From: an uncultured Prevotella sp.
GTDB lineage: Bacteria; Bacteroidota; Bacteroidia; Bacteroidales; Bacteroidaceae
Reading direction: 5' to 3'
Assembly (NCBI GenBank): GCA_900545525.1
Contig: UQZX01000001.1
Span: 62,001-126,000, forward strand
DNA: 64,000 bases
Below are positions 34,567 to 43,015 of this stretch, in pieces (within the stretch, counting starts at the first letter, position 1; each line of letters begins with the position of its first letter). A program made the translations under genes and the position numbers. Below the pieces are notes generated by a model, which did not search any database, had not been told where the DNA came from, and was given only the letters and a program-made list of their open reading frames with translations.

Positions 34567-35589
34567 ATGAAAACAATATCAAAACAAGTTAAATCTTTCT
34601 TGTGTGGAACGTTAAAGGGCGGTCTCGGCATCCTTATGTTGCTGTCGGCAGTTAGCGCACCGGCACAGGAGAAGACCATTAGCAACCGTTACGGAATGAA
34701 AATGAAGCAGGAGGCAGACGGCTCATACTCGCTGCTCTATGCCAAGAAATACGCACGCTTTATCGACGTCAACACCATTCCTGATGTCTTTGTGCCCTAC
34801 ACCCACGTCAACAACCGCCTTACAAGCAAGGATTATAAGGGAGTGCGCACGCAGGACATAGTGTTCAAAACCAATAAGGATTACAGCCTCACGCTGACCG
34901 TGGACTATGCCGAGATCGACAAGCCGACACCTTTCATGATGTATGTGCATGGCGGCGGATGGGCAAGAGGCAACAACGGCTCGTCGCGTTCGCTGTCGCA
35001 GTATTTGGCAAAGCAGAAGGGCATCACCGGCATACGCGTGTCTTACACCCTCGCGCCGCAACCAGGAGCCAACGTAAACGTGTCGATTGAAGACATAAAG
35101 GACGCCCTGAAATATGTGCGCGAGCATGCAAAGGAACTCAATGTCAACCCCGATGTATACGGATTTCTCGGCACATCGGCAGGTGCGCACTTGGCAGCTG
35201 TCGGCGCCATGACAAGCAATGCAAAACTGTTTGTGGGCTATTCGGGCATCTACGACCTTGAGACGGCGGCAATAACGATGAAGAGCAAAGACCCGCAACG
35301 CATAGCCTATTTCTGCGACAGGGATGCAACGGTGCTGCGTCATGCCTCGCCCGTCAACCTCATTCCCAAGAAGGACGTGCCCGCCACGATGCTCGTCTGC
35401 GGCACATGCGACGTTACCGTGGAGTGCAGTCAGAGCGAAGAGTTCGCCCGGAGGTTGAAGAAGAGAGGCGGAGTGTGCGACCTTCTTGTCTACAAGCATT
35501 ATGACCATAACCTCAGTTCGAAGACTTCCGACAAGATGGAGGAGATATTCTTCAAGACCGTCGACTTCGTTACGAAATATTTGAAATAA
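34567..35589 (+). CDS. Alpha/beta-hydrolase fold esterase (acetyl-esterase type)
   Basis: A 340-residue exported protein (signal to about residue 34, SAPAQ) with the oxyanion-hole HGGGW near 129, the nucleophile elbow GTSAG (S204) and a late His in YDHNLSS near 316. This is the BD-FAE/acetyl esterase or lipase-like group. In a PUL for a uronate polymer it could remove O-acetyl groups, as on bacterial alginate, before lyases act. It is 9 bases before the first jelly-roll gene and probably co-transcribed. The esterase fold is firm; the substrate is inference. Confidence 0.82.
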   Translation: MKTISKQVKSFLCGTLKGGLGILMLLSAVSAPAQEKTISNRYGMKMKQEADGSYSLLYAKKYARFIDVNTIPDVFVPYTHVNNRLTSKDYKGVRTQDIVFKTNKDYSLTLTVDYAEIDKPTPFMMYVHGGGWARGNNGSSRSLSQYLAKQKGITGIRVSYTLAPQPGANVNVSIEDIKDALKYVREHAKELNVNPDVYGFLGTSAGAHLAAVGAMTSNAKLFVGYSGIYDLETAAITMKSKDPQRIAYFCDRDATVLRHASPVNLIPKKDVPATMLVCGTCDVTVECSQSEEFARRLKKRGGVCDLLVYKHYDHNLSSKTSDKMEEIFFKTVDFVTKYLK

Positions 35590-35598
35590 CCTGTTATC

Positions 35599-36594
35599 AT
35601 GCGACATCTGCTCCTTTTCATCGTCATGTCGGCGGCATTGGTTGCCCGGGCGCAGCAAACGGCAGGCTTCCTCGTGGCGGACGGCAACTCGGCAGACACC
35701 TACTCGCTTATCCGAGCGTGCGGATATGAAGAGGAAGTGCCCGACAACTCGCGCGACCATGCGTCGGCTCCGTTCCAGCATATCACCCAACAGCATGATG
35801 CCATACTGGGCAAACCGGTGTTCGTTTTCCATATCCATGCGGCGATAGACGACGACCGCGGACTGGCAAACGTCAACGACCGCCAGCGCAACGAGATAAA
35901 GACGGGACCGAAGTCGCCGGCATCTCTCATCGCGCAGGAAGGCGAGACGCTCACTATGAAGTGGAAATTCAAGCTTCCGGCTGGCATGAAGACAACCTCC
36001 AAATTCACGCATATACACCAGCTGAAGGGTATTGACAACAAGCAAGGAACGGCAGATGTGGGGCATCCTCTCATGACCCTTACGTGCTATACGAGCGGCA
36101 ACAGGCAGGTGTTGCGCCTGAGATATGAGGACAGGACGGCACGCAATGGCGCCGACCAGCATGTGTCTACGCTGAAGGAAGCCGACCTTTCGCCCTTCCT
36201 CGGAGAATGGGTTGAGGCGGAAGAGGTGGCACGCTTCGGTGCCAACGGCACATACCGCATAGTCATCCGCCGGATAAGCGATGGCAAAGAGCTCTTCAGC
36301 TACTCAAACGCTAACCTCGACATGTGGCGCACATCATCGGCAGGACTGCGCCCAAAGTGGGGCATCTACCGCTTCATAGGCGAGGACAGGGCATGGCAGA
36401 ACCAGTTGCGTGACGAACAGTTGCTATTTGCCGACTTCTCCATAGTCAAGGGCGAGGCATCGGGCTTGCCTTGGATTGAGACCGGACAGGATACCGGAAG
36501 GACACCGGTAACATGGAACTTGGACGGCAGCCGCAGGCTTGCCGACATTCCGGGCATATACATCAAGAGCGGAAAGAAATACTTGAAAAAATAA
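35599..36594 (+). CDS. Exported jelly-roll protein with C-terminal sorting-like tail
   Basis: A 331-residue exported protein (signal to ARAQ near 19). The middle contains conserved jelly-roll-lyase-like blocks: FVFHIHAAIDDDRG, NDRQRNEIKTGPKSP, KWKFKLPAGMKTTSKFTHIH and LRLRYEDR. Arg/Asn/Glu and His clusters such as these line the active face of beta-jelly-roll polysaccharide lyases, so a lyase or carbohydrate-binding role is likely, but no family number can be given. The last 27 residues (NLDGSRRLADIPGIYIKSG, then basic end KKYLKK) resemble the short tail of type IX-exported proteins. It is a close paralogue of the next gene. Confidence 0.65.
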   Translation: MRHLLLFIVMSAALVARAQQTAGFLVADGNSADTYSLIRACGYEEEVPDNSRDHASAPFQHITQQHDAILGKPVFVFHIHAAIDDDRGLANVNDRQRNEIKTGPKSPASLIAQEGETLTMKWKFKLPAGMKTTSKFTHIHQLKGIDNKQGTADVGHPLMTLTCYTSGNRQVLRLRYEDRTARNGADQHVSTLKEADLSPFLGEWVEAEEVARFGANGTYRIVIRRISDGKELFSYSNANLDMWRTSSAGLRPKWGIYRFIGEDRAWQNQLRDEQLLFADFSIVKGEASGLPWIETGQDTGRTPVTWNLDGSRRLADIPGIYIKSGKKYLKK

Positions 36595-36607
36595 GAAAGG
36601 AACCAAT

Positions 36608-37468
36608 ATGACGAATATATTTAGATTTTTGACGGCAGGCATGTTGACGGTGGCATGTTGCCAGACCGCCTTCGGGCAGGACGGACGACTCATTGCCGAC
36701 GGCAACAGCGATGCTACTTACAGGCTGATACGTGCTTCCGGATATAATCATGAGGCTCCCGACTCATCCCGAAGCCATGCTTCAAAGCATTTCCAACACA
36801 TCACCCAGACCATGGACAAGGAGCTTGGCAAGCCTGTCTTCGTGTTCCACATCCACGCTAACATCGATGATGACCGCGGCAAGGCAGACATCACCGACCG
36901 CCAGCGCAATGAGATAAAGACCGACGGGAAGTCTCCGCGTAACATGGTGGGACAGGAGGGAGAGACCCTTACGATGCGTTGGAAGTTCAAACTACCCAAA
37001 GGCTTCACGACAACCAAGAAGTTTTCGCATATCCATCAGTTGAAAGGCATCGACAACAAGCAAGGAACGGCGGCAGTGGGAGCACCCCTCATCACCCTGA
37101 CATGCTACTCTAAAGGCAACAAAGGCATGCAGGTCTTGCGTCTGAGGTATGACAACCGCAACGCCGACGGTTCCGTAACGCTTGCCGAGACCGACCTCGC
37201 GCCGCTGCTCGGACAATGGGTTGAGGTGGAAGAGACGGCTACTTTCGGCGAGAAAGGCAGCTATTCGGTAGTCATAAGGAAAGTGAAAGGCGGCGAAGAA
37301 CTGTTCAGCTACCGTAACGATAACCTTGATATGTGGCGCACGGGGTGCACCGGCATACGCCCGAAGTGGGGCATCTACCGCTATCTTGGCAACAACCGCG
37401 AGTGGGCTTCGCAGCTTCGCGACGAGCAGTTGCTCTTCGCCGATTTCTCGATTGAGAAGAAACAATAA
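36608..37468 (+). CDS. Exported jelly-roll protein, paralogue without the tail
   Basis: A 286-residue exported protein (signal to FGQ near 23) that parallels the previous gene throughout: SGYNHEAPDSSRSHASKHFQ, NIDDDRGKADITDRQRNEIK, RWKFKLPKGFTTTKKFSHIH, LRLRYDNRN, WGIYRY and RDEQLLFADFS. It stops at that point and lacks the roughly 40-residue C-terminal extension and tail of its neighbour. The gap between the two is 13 bases, so this is a tandem duplication with different final location suggested by the tails. Function is unassigned; a lyase or binding role is inferred. Confidence 0.65.
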   Translation: MTNIFRFLTAGMLTVACCQTAFGQDGRLIADGNSDATYRLIRASGYNHEAPDSSRSHASKHFQHITQTMDKELGKPVFVFHIHANIDDDRGKADITDRQRNEIKTDGKSPRNMVGQEGETLTMRWKFKLPKGFTTTKKFSHIHQLKGIDNKQGTAAVGAPLITLTCYSKGNKGMQVLRLRYDNRNADGSVTLAETDLAPLLGQWVEVEETATFGEKGSYSVVIRKVKGGEELFSYRNDNLDMWRTGCTGIRPKWGIYRYLGNNREWASQLRDEQLLFADFSIEKKQ

Positions 37469-37503
37469 CAAAAGGAACAATTATTTACAAAACTAAAGAC
37501 AAT

Positions 37504-38730
37504 ATGAAAAAGTTATTTACATTAGCAGCCGTGGCGCTTGCTACAATCAGTGCCAACGCGCAAGAAAAGAGTTGGACGTTCGAAAACTGGGCAACAGCAG
37601 CGTCGGTTACCTCCAATGTAACCGTTGACGGTCTGACTTTACACGCCACATCTTCGGCTGCAGCCGCAGTGGAAGAGAAGAAAAAGTCGGCTGAAATCAA
37701 TGGAGAGAAAGTGAATTATACCAAGTGCATAAACCTGAAAGGCACCGGATCAACCTCTGGCAGACATATAAGTTTCCCCGTGGAAGGTCCTTGTGAGATA
37801 ACCGTTGTCTGCTATCATGGCTCTTCAAGTGTTACATACAAGCGTTGTGTTAACGTCAGTTACGGTGCCGCTTACGATGCAGCCAGCCTGCATAGCATTG
37901 TCGTACCCACCGGCGGAGCTGCTTCAGCATCAACCGTAAGGTATGAACTTGACAAGCCGAACACGATATATCTGGGTAGCGGAAACAGCGGTGTAGGCAT
38001 CTGTGGCATATACGTTAAGCCCATAACTCCTGCCGAACCGCAGCCTGCAACGCAGTCTAAGGCATGGGATTTCACTGCTGAACTCAGTGCAAACGACATC
38101 GCTAACCTTGACGCTGACGCTGCAAACTGGACAAAGACGGAAGGCGATTATCTGAGATATTCTTATTCTCCGGCATTTACGGCGGATGAAGCTGTTGACA
38201 ATTTGTACGGCATAATGCTTACTGCCAACGGTAAAGAGGTAGAGAAAACCCAAGGTCTGCGCTTCGGACGGTACAACGGTAAGTTGGATAAAGACCGTTT
38301 CCGTTTGGATAACGGCAAGCGTCTGAACATCAACGGACAGTATGTTGGCTTCATAATTCCTGACCTGAAACGCAATGACGTTGTAAAGGTGCGCTTCTCA
38401 ACAGCCACGGATGGAGACTCGCGCGACATCGTCTTGACAAACGCAACGACTGAAGACAACTGTGTCTCTTCAAGTACTGAAACACCGAAAGAAATCACTT
38501 GCAAGGTTCTTAGCGACGGTTATGTAGGCTTCCGGGCAGGAACCAACGGACTGAACTATTACGCAGTTTCCGTAAATGCAGACCTTCCAATCACTGACGG
38601 CATATCTGAAATTAAGGTTACAGATAAGACAACAGACGGCAAGATATACAATCTCAGCGGAATGGAAGTGAAAAATCCGGCAGCGGGTATTTATATCAAG
38701 GACGGCAGGAAGTTCGTTGTAAAGAAATAA
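37504..38730 (+). CDS. Exported two-module beta-sandwich protein with sorting-like tail
   Basis: A 408-residue exported protein (signal MKKLFTLAAVALATISANAQ). Two similar halves, each beginning with an aromatic KSWTFENW/KAWDFTAEL strand and each with a GICGIYVK- or GLNYYAVSV-like ending, look like carbohydrate-binding beta sandwiches. The C-terminus has the tail YNLSGMEVKNPAAGIYIKDG followed by RKFVVKK, typical of exported Prevotellaceae proteins. No catalytic motif is visible. It follows the jelly-roll pair by 35 bases and is the last PUL gene before a strong terminator. Role, probably binding of the polymer, is inferred. Confidence 0.6.
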   Translation: MKKLFTLAAVALATISANAQEKSWTFENWATAASVTSNVTVDGLTLHATSSAAAAVEEKKKSAEINGEKVNYTKCINLKGTGSTSGRHISFPVEGPCEITVVCYHGSSSVTYKRCVNVSYGAAYDAASLHSIVVPTGGAASASTVRYELDKPNTIYLGSGNSGVGICGIYVKPITPAEPQPATQSKAWDFTAELSANDIANLDADAANWTKTEGDYLRYSYSPAFTADEAVDNLYGIMLTANGKEVEKTQGLRFGRYNGKLDKDRFRLDNGKRLNINGQYVGFIIPDLKRNDVVKVRFSTATDGDSRDIVLTNATTEDNCVSSSTETPKEITCKVLSDGYVGFRAGTNGLNYYAVSVNADLPITDGISEIKVTDKTTDGKIYNLSGMEVKNPAAGIYIKDGRKFVVKK

Positions 38731-38761
38731 TCGCTTGATAACAATTTGTCTGGATATGATG

Positions 38762-38825
38762 AAAGAGGATGATACAAAGTCTGCTTCAAAGTGTGAAATA
38801 CAACTTTTATCATCCTCTTTTATTT
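38762..38825 (+). terminator. Terminator at the end of the PUL
   Basis: A perfect 13-bp stem (AAAGAGGATGATA 38762-38774 with 38808-38820) is extended by AAAGT/ACTTT after a single-base bulge and followed by a T-rich run. It lies 32 bases past the last stop codon. Confidence 0.8.
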
Positions 38826-39081
38826 GAAATGCACAAATAAAACATGGAAAATTATTAATAAGTAAGTCGTATAAATTAGTTTTATCTGTGCCCATTAAAT
38901 TTAGAAAGAAACTTCCTCCTGTAAGTTTCAATATATAACCGGTTCACAGAAATGTATGTTTTTTGATACCTAAACAGTAGGTAACGAATACCTTATTATG
39001 TGCGGCGTCATGGGGCGGATTATAAATTGTAAGCATGTTTATTGATAATGTGAGATGATGGATGTTTACTCGTTCCATAAC

Positions 39082-39235
39082 GGATACTTCCTTACTCTGT
39101 AATTAATGCTTCCTTACTCAATATTTAATACTTCCTTATTCTGTATTTAATATCTCCTTGCATTGTAATTAATGCCTTTTTACTATGCAATTAATACTTC
39201 CTTACCATTTAATTAATATCTGTTTGGCAAGTAAG
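39082..39235. repeat. Degenerate 22-bp tandem array, AT-rich type (7 units)
   Basis: Seven consecutive 22-base units start at 39082, 39104, 39126, 39148, 39170, 39192 and 39214, of the form TAATNCTTCCTTANNNNGTAAT. The period is exactly that of the arrays at 18434, 27527 and 57322, but the consensus differs. It lies in the 650-base gap between convergent genes. Confidence 0.8.
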
Positions 39236-39279
39236 AAAGCATTAATTGTTGCTGGTTGACAGGTGCGAATGTAAAAAAT

Positions 39280-39320
39280 AGCGGCATGTCATAACATGAG
39301 AGATGTTATGACATGCCGCT
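39280..39320 (-). terminator. Terminator of nhaD
   Basis: A perfect 18-bp inverted repeat (39280-39297 with 39303-39320, loop GAGAG) is followed on the minus strand by TATTTTTTAC. It lies about 65 bases past the nhaD stop and could also stop plus-strand transcripts. Confidence 0.85.
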
Positions 39321-39384
39321 AAAATATGTTTTTTGTACAAATTACCGTGCCAATGTCTGCCGTAGAAGACAGAATACGGCGTGT

Positions 39385-40734
39385 TTATAGTCCGATAACA
39401 CTTTTTTCAACCCAGTAGATGATGATGCCGGCAAGGTATCCAACGAAGGCAATCCATGTGATTTTCTTCATGTACCAGCCGAAAGATATCTTTTCCAGAC
39501 CCATTACAACCACGCCTGCGGCACTTCCTACGATAAGCATGGAGCCGCCCACACCGGCACAATAGGCAAGAAGCTGCCAGAAAATACCGTCCACTGCCAT
39601 GTCGCCGACCTCTGCAACGGGATACATTCCCATACATCCGGCAACGAGGGGCACGTTGTCAACGATGCTTGACAATACTCCGATAATGCCCGTTACAAGG
39701 TAGTGGTTGCCGTTGAATACGATGTTCAGTCCCTCGCCGAGTGCCTCAAGAACGCCGATTGTCTCAAGACAGGCAACAGCCATGAGTATTCCGAGGAAGA
39801 AAAGTATGGTGCTCATGTCTATGCGCGACAACATTCTTGTTACACGCTTCTGCATGCCGTTCTTGTCGTTGCCCTCTTCAAGGTGATAATAGAATATTTC
39901 GGTTACGGTCCATAATATGCCCAGCACGAGCAGTATGCCGACGAAAGGAGGAAGATGTGTTATCGATTTGAATATTGGGACGAATATAAGACCGCCGACT
40001 CCAAGGAAGAATATTGTCTTGCGCTGCCTTGCCGTCAGTGCCTCTGCCTCTGTAATGCTTGTCTTTTCGGCAACGTTCGCAAGCTCTCCCTTTAGAGAAT
40101 GTGAGAGGATGTATGCAGGGATGACCATTGATACCAGCGACGGAATGAATATTTCCATGATTACGCCTGCCGCCGTTATCAGTCCCTTGTTCCACAGCAT
40201 TATGGTCGTTACGTCTCCGATTGGTGAGAATGCGCCTCCCGAGTTTGCCGCGATAATCACCAGTGAGGCATATATAATGCGGTCTTTTTTCTCTTTTACG
40301 AGTTTGCGCAATATCATTATCATTACGATTGACGTTGTAAGGTTGTCGAGGATGGCTGATAGAATGAACGTCATGAATGCGATGCGCCAAAGCAGTTTCT
40401 TCTTGTTGCTGGTCTTCATCGTGTCTCTGACGAAGTTAAATCCGCCGTTTTGGTCGACAAGCTCGACGATTGTCATTGCTCCCATGAGAAAGAACAGCGT
40501 GGTAGACGTGCTTCCAAGATGTTTCTCCATTATGGCGGTTACCTGCTGGAGCAGTGCTTCGTGCGAGAAATCTCCGGCGATGTAGCTTCCCGGATCGAGC
40601 ATAAAGAGGGTCCAGCAGAATACAAACATCAGCAAAGCCACGGCGGCTTTGTTCACTCTTGTCGCACTTTCAAGGGCTATGCACGCATAGCCAAGTATGA
40701 ATACGACGATAATTGCAATAGTTAAAGTAGACAT
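39385..40734 (-). CDS. nhaD: Na+/H+ antiporter, NhaD type
   Basis: A 449-residue inner-membrane protein with about 12 hydrophobic segments and the NhaD/ArsB-type (ion transporter superfamily) conserved blocks: DNLTTSIVMIMIL, AANSGGAFSPIGDVTTIMLW and the second-repeat SIVDNVPLVAGCMGMY. NhaD exchanges sodium for protons and supports pH and salt homeostasis. It stands alone, with its own terminator and a TATCTTTG promoter element at 40765-40772 (minus), and is divergent from the MmcQ gene. A sodium exporter at the end of an alginate locus would fit a sodium-rich diet polymer, but this is only context. Confidence 0.92.
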   Translation of the reverse strand: MSTLTIAIIVVFILGYACIALESATRVNKAAVALLMFVFCWTLFMLDPGSYIAGDFSHEALLQQVTAIMEKHLGSTSTTLFFLMGAMTIVELVDQNGGFNFVRDTMKTSNKKKLLWRIAFMTFILSAILDNLTTSIVMIMILRKLVKEKKDRIIYASLVIIAANSGGAFSPIGDVTTIMLWNKGLITAAGVIMEIFIPSLVSMVIPAYILSHSLKGELANVAEKTSITEAEALTARQRKTIFFLGVGGLIFVPIFKSITHLPPFVGILLVLGILWTVTEIFYYHLEEGNDKNGMQKRVTRMLSRIDMSTILFFLGILMAVACLETIGVLEALGEGLNIVFNGNHYLVTGIIGVLSSIVDNVPLVAGCMGMYPVAEVGDMAVDGIFWQLLAYCAGVGGSMLIVGSAAGVVVMGLEKISFGWYMKKITWIAFVGYLAGIIIYWVEKSVIGL

Positions 40735-40818
40735 GTTTTTTATTTAAGATTAGTTTTACGCGTGCAAAGATATACATTATTTATTTATGAGACGGTTATG
40801 AAGAATTAATTTTTTTGC

Positions 40819-40826
40819 TATATTTG
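40819..40826 (+). promoter_or_regulatory. Candidate -7 element of the MmcQ/YjbR gene
   Basis: TATATTTG matches the -7 consensus 33 bases before the ATG; the -33 is weak. Confidence 0.4.
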
Positions 40827-40858
40827 CATTTTAGTAAGAATAAAATTAAAAACAGGCT

Positions 40859-41212
40859 ATGAATATAGAACAGGCACGGGAATATTGTCTCTCGAAGAAA
40901 GGTTGTGAGGAGAGTTTCCCGTTCGATGAGGAGACGCTGGTCTTTAAGGTTATGGGCAAGATGTTTGCCGTATTGATGCTCGAGAAACCGGATATGATTG
41001 TTGTGAAATGCGACGCTGCCTATGCCGCCGAACTGCGCGAGGAGTATGCGGCAGTTGAGCCGGCATGGCATTTCAACAAGAAGTATTGGAATCAGATACG
41101 CTTCAATTCCGATGTGGAAGACGAACTTGTCTTAAAACTGATAGACCTCTCTTTGGACGAGGTCGTGAGGAAATTCACGCGGAAGATGAAGGCGGAATAC
41201 GATGCCATGTGA
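40859..41212 (+). CDS. MmcQ/YjbR family DNA-binding-fold protein
   Basis: A 117-residue cytoplasmic protein of the YjbR/CyaY-like fold. Recognisable features are the N-terminal EYCLSKKGCEESFPFDE, the FKVMGKMFAVLML beta strand and the HFNKKYWNQIRFN motif typical of MmcQ/YjbR proteins. Members are annotated as DNA-binding, but the physiological role is unclear. It is a single gene between nhaD (divergent) and rhaB, with no operon partner. Confidence 0.88.
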   Translation: MNIEQAREYCLSKKGCEESFPFDEETLVFKVMGKMFAVLMLEKPDMIVVKCDAAYAAELREEYAAVEPAWHFNKKYWNQIRFNSDVEDELVLKLIDLSLDEVVRKFTRKMKAEYDAM

Positions 41213-41312
41213 CTCTCCTGCTGGCACTGGCGTGTGCGTGCCTTGTCGTGACACAGCCGGAGCCGTTGGAGGCATAATCAAAACTTTTGGTTTAATTATC
41301 AAATAATTATGC

Positions 41313-41342
41313 CTGTTTGTTGCGGAAAACAGGTATATTTGC
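41313..41342 (+). promoter_or_regulatory. rhaB promoter with inverted repeat
   Basis: TATATTTG at 41335-41342 is the -7 element. An inverted repeat, CCTGTTT (41313-41319) and AAACAGG (41328-41334), covers the spacer and -33 region, so a regulator bound here would control transcription of the rhamnose genes. No rhamnose regulator gene is in the window. Confidence 0.5.
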
Positions 41343-41374
41343 AATCATAATTTAATACACAACACATAAATAAT

Positions 41375-42862
41375 ATGGAAAGCAATAAATGTTTCTTTGC
41401 CGTAGATCTTGGTGCAACAAGCGGCCGTACCATAGTGGGCACACTTGCCGGCGGAAAGATAAATCTTGAGGAACTTACTCGTTTTGACAATAACCTGATA
41501 GAGACTGGCGGACATTTCTATTGGGATATATATGCGCTTTACAATGAGATAATAAAGGGACTGAAGCTCGTTGCACAGCGCAACATACCCGTTGCGAGCA
41601 TCGGCATCGATACATGGGGCGTAGACTTCGTTTGCGTTGGAGATGACGGGGCGATACTTCGCAATCCGCTTGCCTACCGCGATCCTCACACATTCGGTAT
41701 GATGGAGGAGTATTTCGAAAAGGAGACAGACAGGAAAGAAGTATACAGCATCACCGGAATACAGTTCATGAACTTCAACTCTCTCTTCCAACTGTATGCA
41801 ATGAAGCGTGCAGGGAACTCAGCTCTCAAGAATGCGAAGAAAATTCTTTTCGTTCCCGATGCACTGGGGTGGATGCTTACGGGCAACGCCGTGTGCGAGT
41901 ATACCATTGCGTCTACAAGCCAGATACTTGATCCACGTACAAAACAGCTTGATGAAAAGCTTCTTGCAAGTGTAGGACTTACCCGCGACATGTTCGGCAC
42001 AATGGTAAATCCGGGACACTGCATAGGCACGCTTACCGAAGAGGTACAGAAGATGACGGGGCTTGGCGCGATACCAGTGATAGCTGTTGCCGGTCATGAC
42101 ACGGGAAGTGCCGTTGCTGCCGTTCCGGCAAAGGATGAGAAGTTTGCCTATCTCAGCAGCGGTACATGGAGCCTTATGGGTATAGAGACAAAGGATGCTA
42201 TAATAAACGATGTCAGCTATGAGCGCAACTTTACAAACGAGGGCGGCATAGAGGGTACAACCCGTTTCCTTAAAAATATCTGCGGCATGTGGCTTTACGA
42301 GCGTTGCCGCAAGGAGTGGACGGATGCACCGAAGTCGCATACGGAACTTATAGCCGAGGCAATGAAGCAGCCGGCATTCCAAAGCATCATAAATCCGGAC
42401 GACAGGATGTTTGCCAACCCGCCGTCGATGGTGGAGGCAATACAGGCGTATTGCCGTGAGACAGGTCAGCATGTGCCTGAGGGATATGCCGAGATATGCC
42501 GTTGCATATTCGAGAGCCTTGCCCTGCGCTATCGCCAGGTGTTCGGCTATCTTAAGGAGATGTCGTCGTTCCCCATTGATGTGCTGCACATCATCGGCGG
42601 CGGAAGCCTTAACGACTATCTCAACCAGTTTACGTCAAACTCAACGGGCGTGGAGGTACTTGCCGGTCCGCAGGAAGGCACTGCTCTTGGCAACATAATG
42701 ATACAGGCAAAGGCGGCAGGATATGTAAAGGATATCTGGGACATGCGCCGCATAATAGCAGACAGCCTGTCGCTGAAACGCTTTGTTCCGAAGGATAAGG
42801 AACTGTGGGATGAGGCTTACGAAAGATATCTGGCTGTGACAGGCAGCAAGACAGCTTGCTGA
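41375..42862 (+). CDS. rhaB: L-rhamnulokinase
   Basis: A 495-residue FGGY-family sugar kinase that phosphorylates L-rhamnulose in the cytoplasm. Visible motifs are the N-terminal phosphate loop FFAVDLGATSGR, the substrate region WDIYALYNEI, GIDTWGVDFV, and the ATP-site AVAGHDTGSAVAAVP and LSSGTWSLMG blocks, with IIGGGSLNDYLNQF near the end. Length and motif order are those of RhaB. It starts the cluster rhaB, rhaA, GH106, rhaT under a promoter with an inverted repeat. The 153-base gap to rhaA contains a 9-bp tandem array. Confidence 0.95.
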   Translation: MESNKCFFAVDLGATSGRTIVGTLAGGKINLEELTRFDNNLIETGGHFYWDIYALYNEIIKGLKLVAQRNIPVASIGIDTWGVDFVCVGDDGAILRNPLAYRDPHTFGMMEEYFEKETDRKEVYSITGIQFMNFNSLFQLYAMKRAGNSALKNAKKILFVPDALGWMLTGNAVCEYTIASTSQILDPRTKQLDEKLLASVGLTRDMFGTMVNPGHCIGTLTEEVQKMTGLGAIPVIAVAGHDTGSAVAAVPAKDEKFAYLSSGTWSLMGIETKDAIINDVSYERNFTNEGGIEGTTRFLKNICGMWLYERCRKEWTDAPKSHTELIAEAMKQPAFQSIINPDDRMFANPPSMVEAIQAYCRETGQHVPEGYAEICRCIFESLALRYRQVFGYLKEMSSFPIDVLHIIGGGSLNDYLNQFTSNSTGVEVLAGPQEGTALGNIMIQAKAAGYVKDIWDMRRIIADSLSLKRFVPKDKELWDEAYERYLAVTGSKTAC

Positions 42863-42904
42863 CAAAAGAGGGAATGAGGGCGAATGAGCCATATTGGTAA
42901 TGTT

Positions 42905-42976
42905 GGTCTTATTAGGCTTATTAGCCCTATTCGTCTTATTAGCCTTATTTGTCCAATTAGTCCAATTAGTCAAAGA
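42905..42976. repeat. 9-bp tandem repeat between rhaB and rhaA
   Basis: Eight successive 9-base units of consensus AGTCCTATT (GGTCTTATT, AGGCTTATT, AGCCCTATT, CGTCTTATT and so on) fill most of the gap. A shorter set occurs at 30093. Confidence 0.75.
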
Positions 42977-43015
42977 TAATAACAATAATAACATCAAACT
43001 AAAAATCAAAGAAAA

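Noticed and set aside
34723..36162. 479-codon minus-strand frame over the esterase and jelly-roll genes
   Set aside because: It spans two clear plus-strand genes and their gap and shows no known domain.
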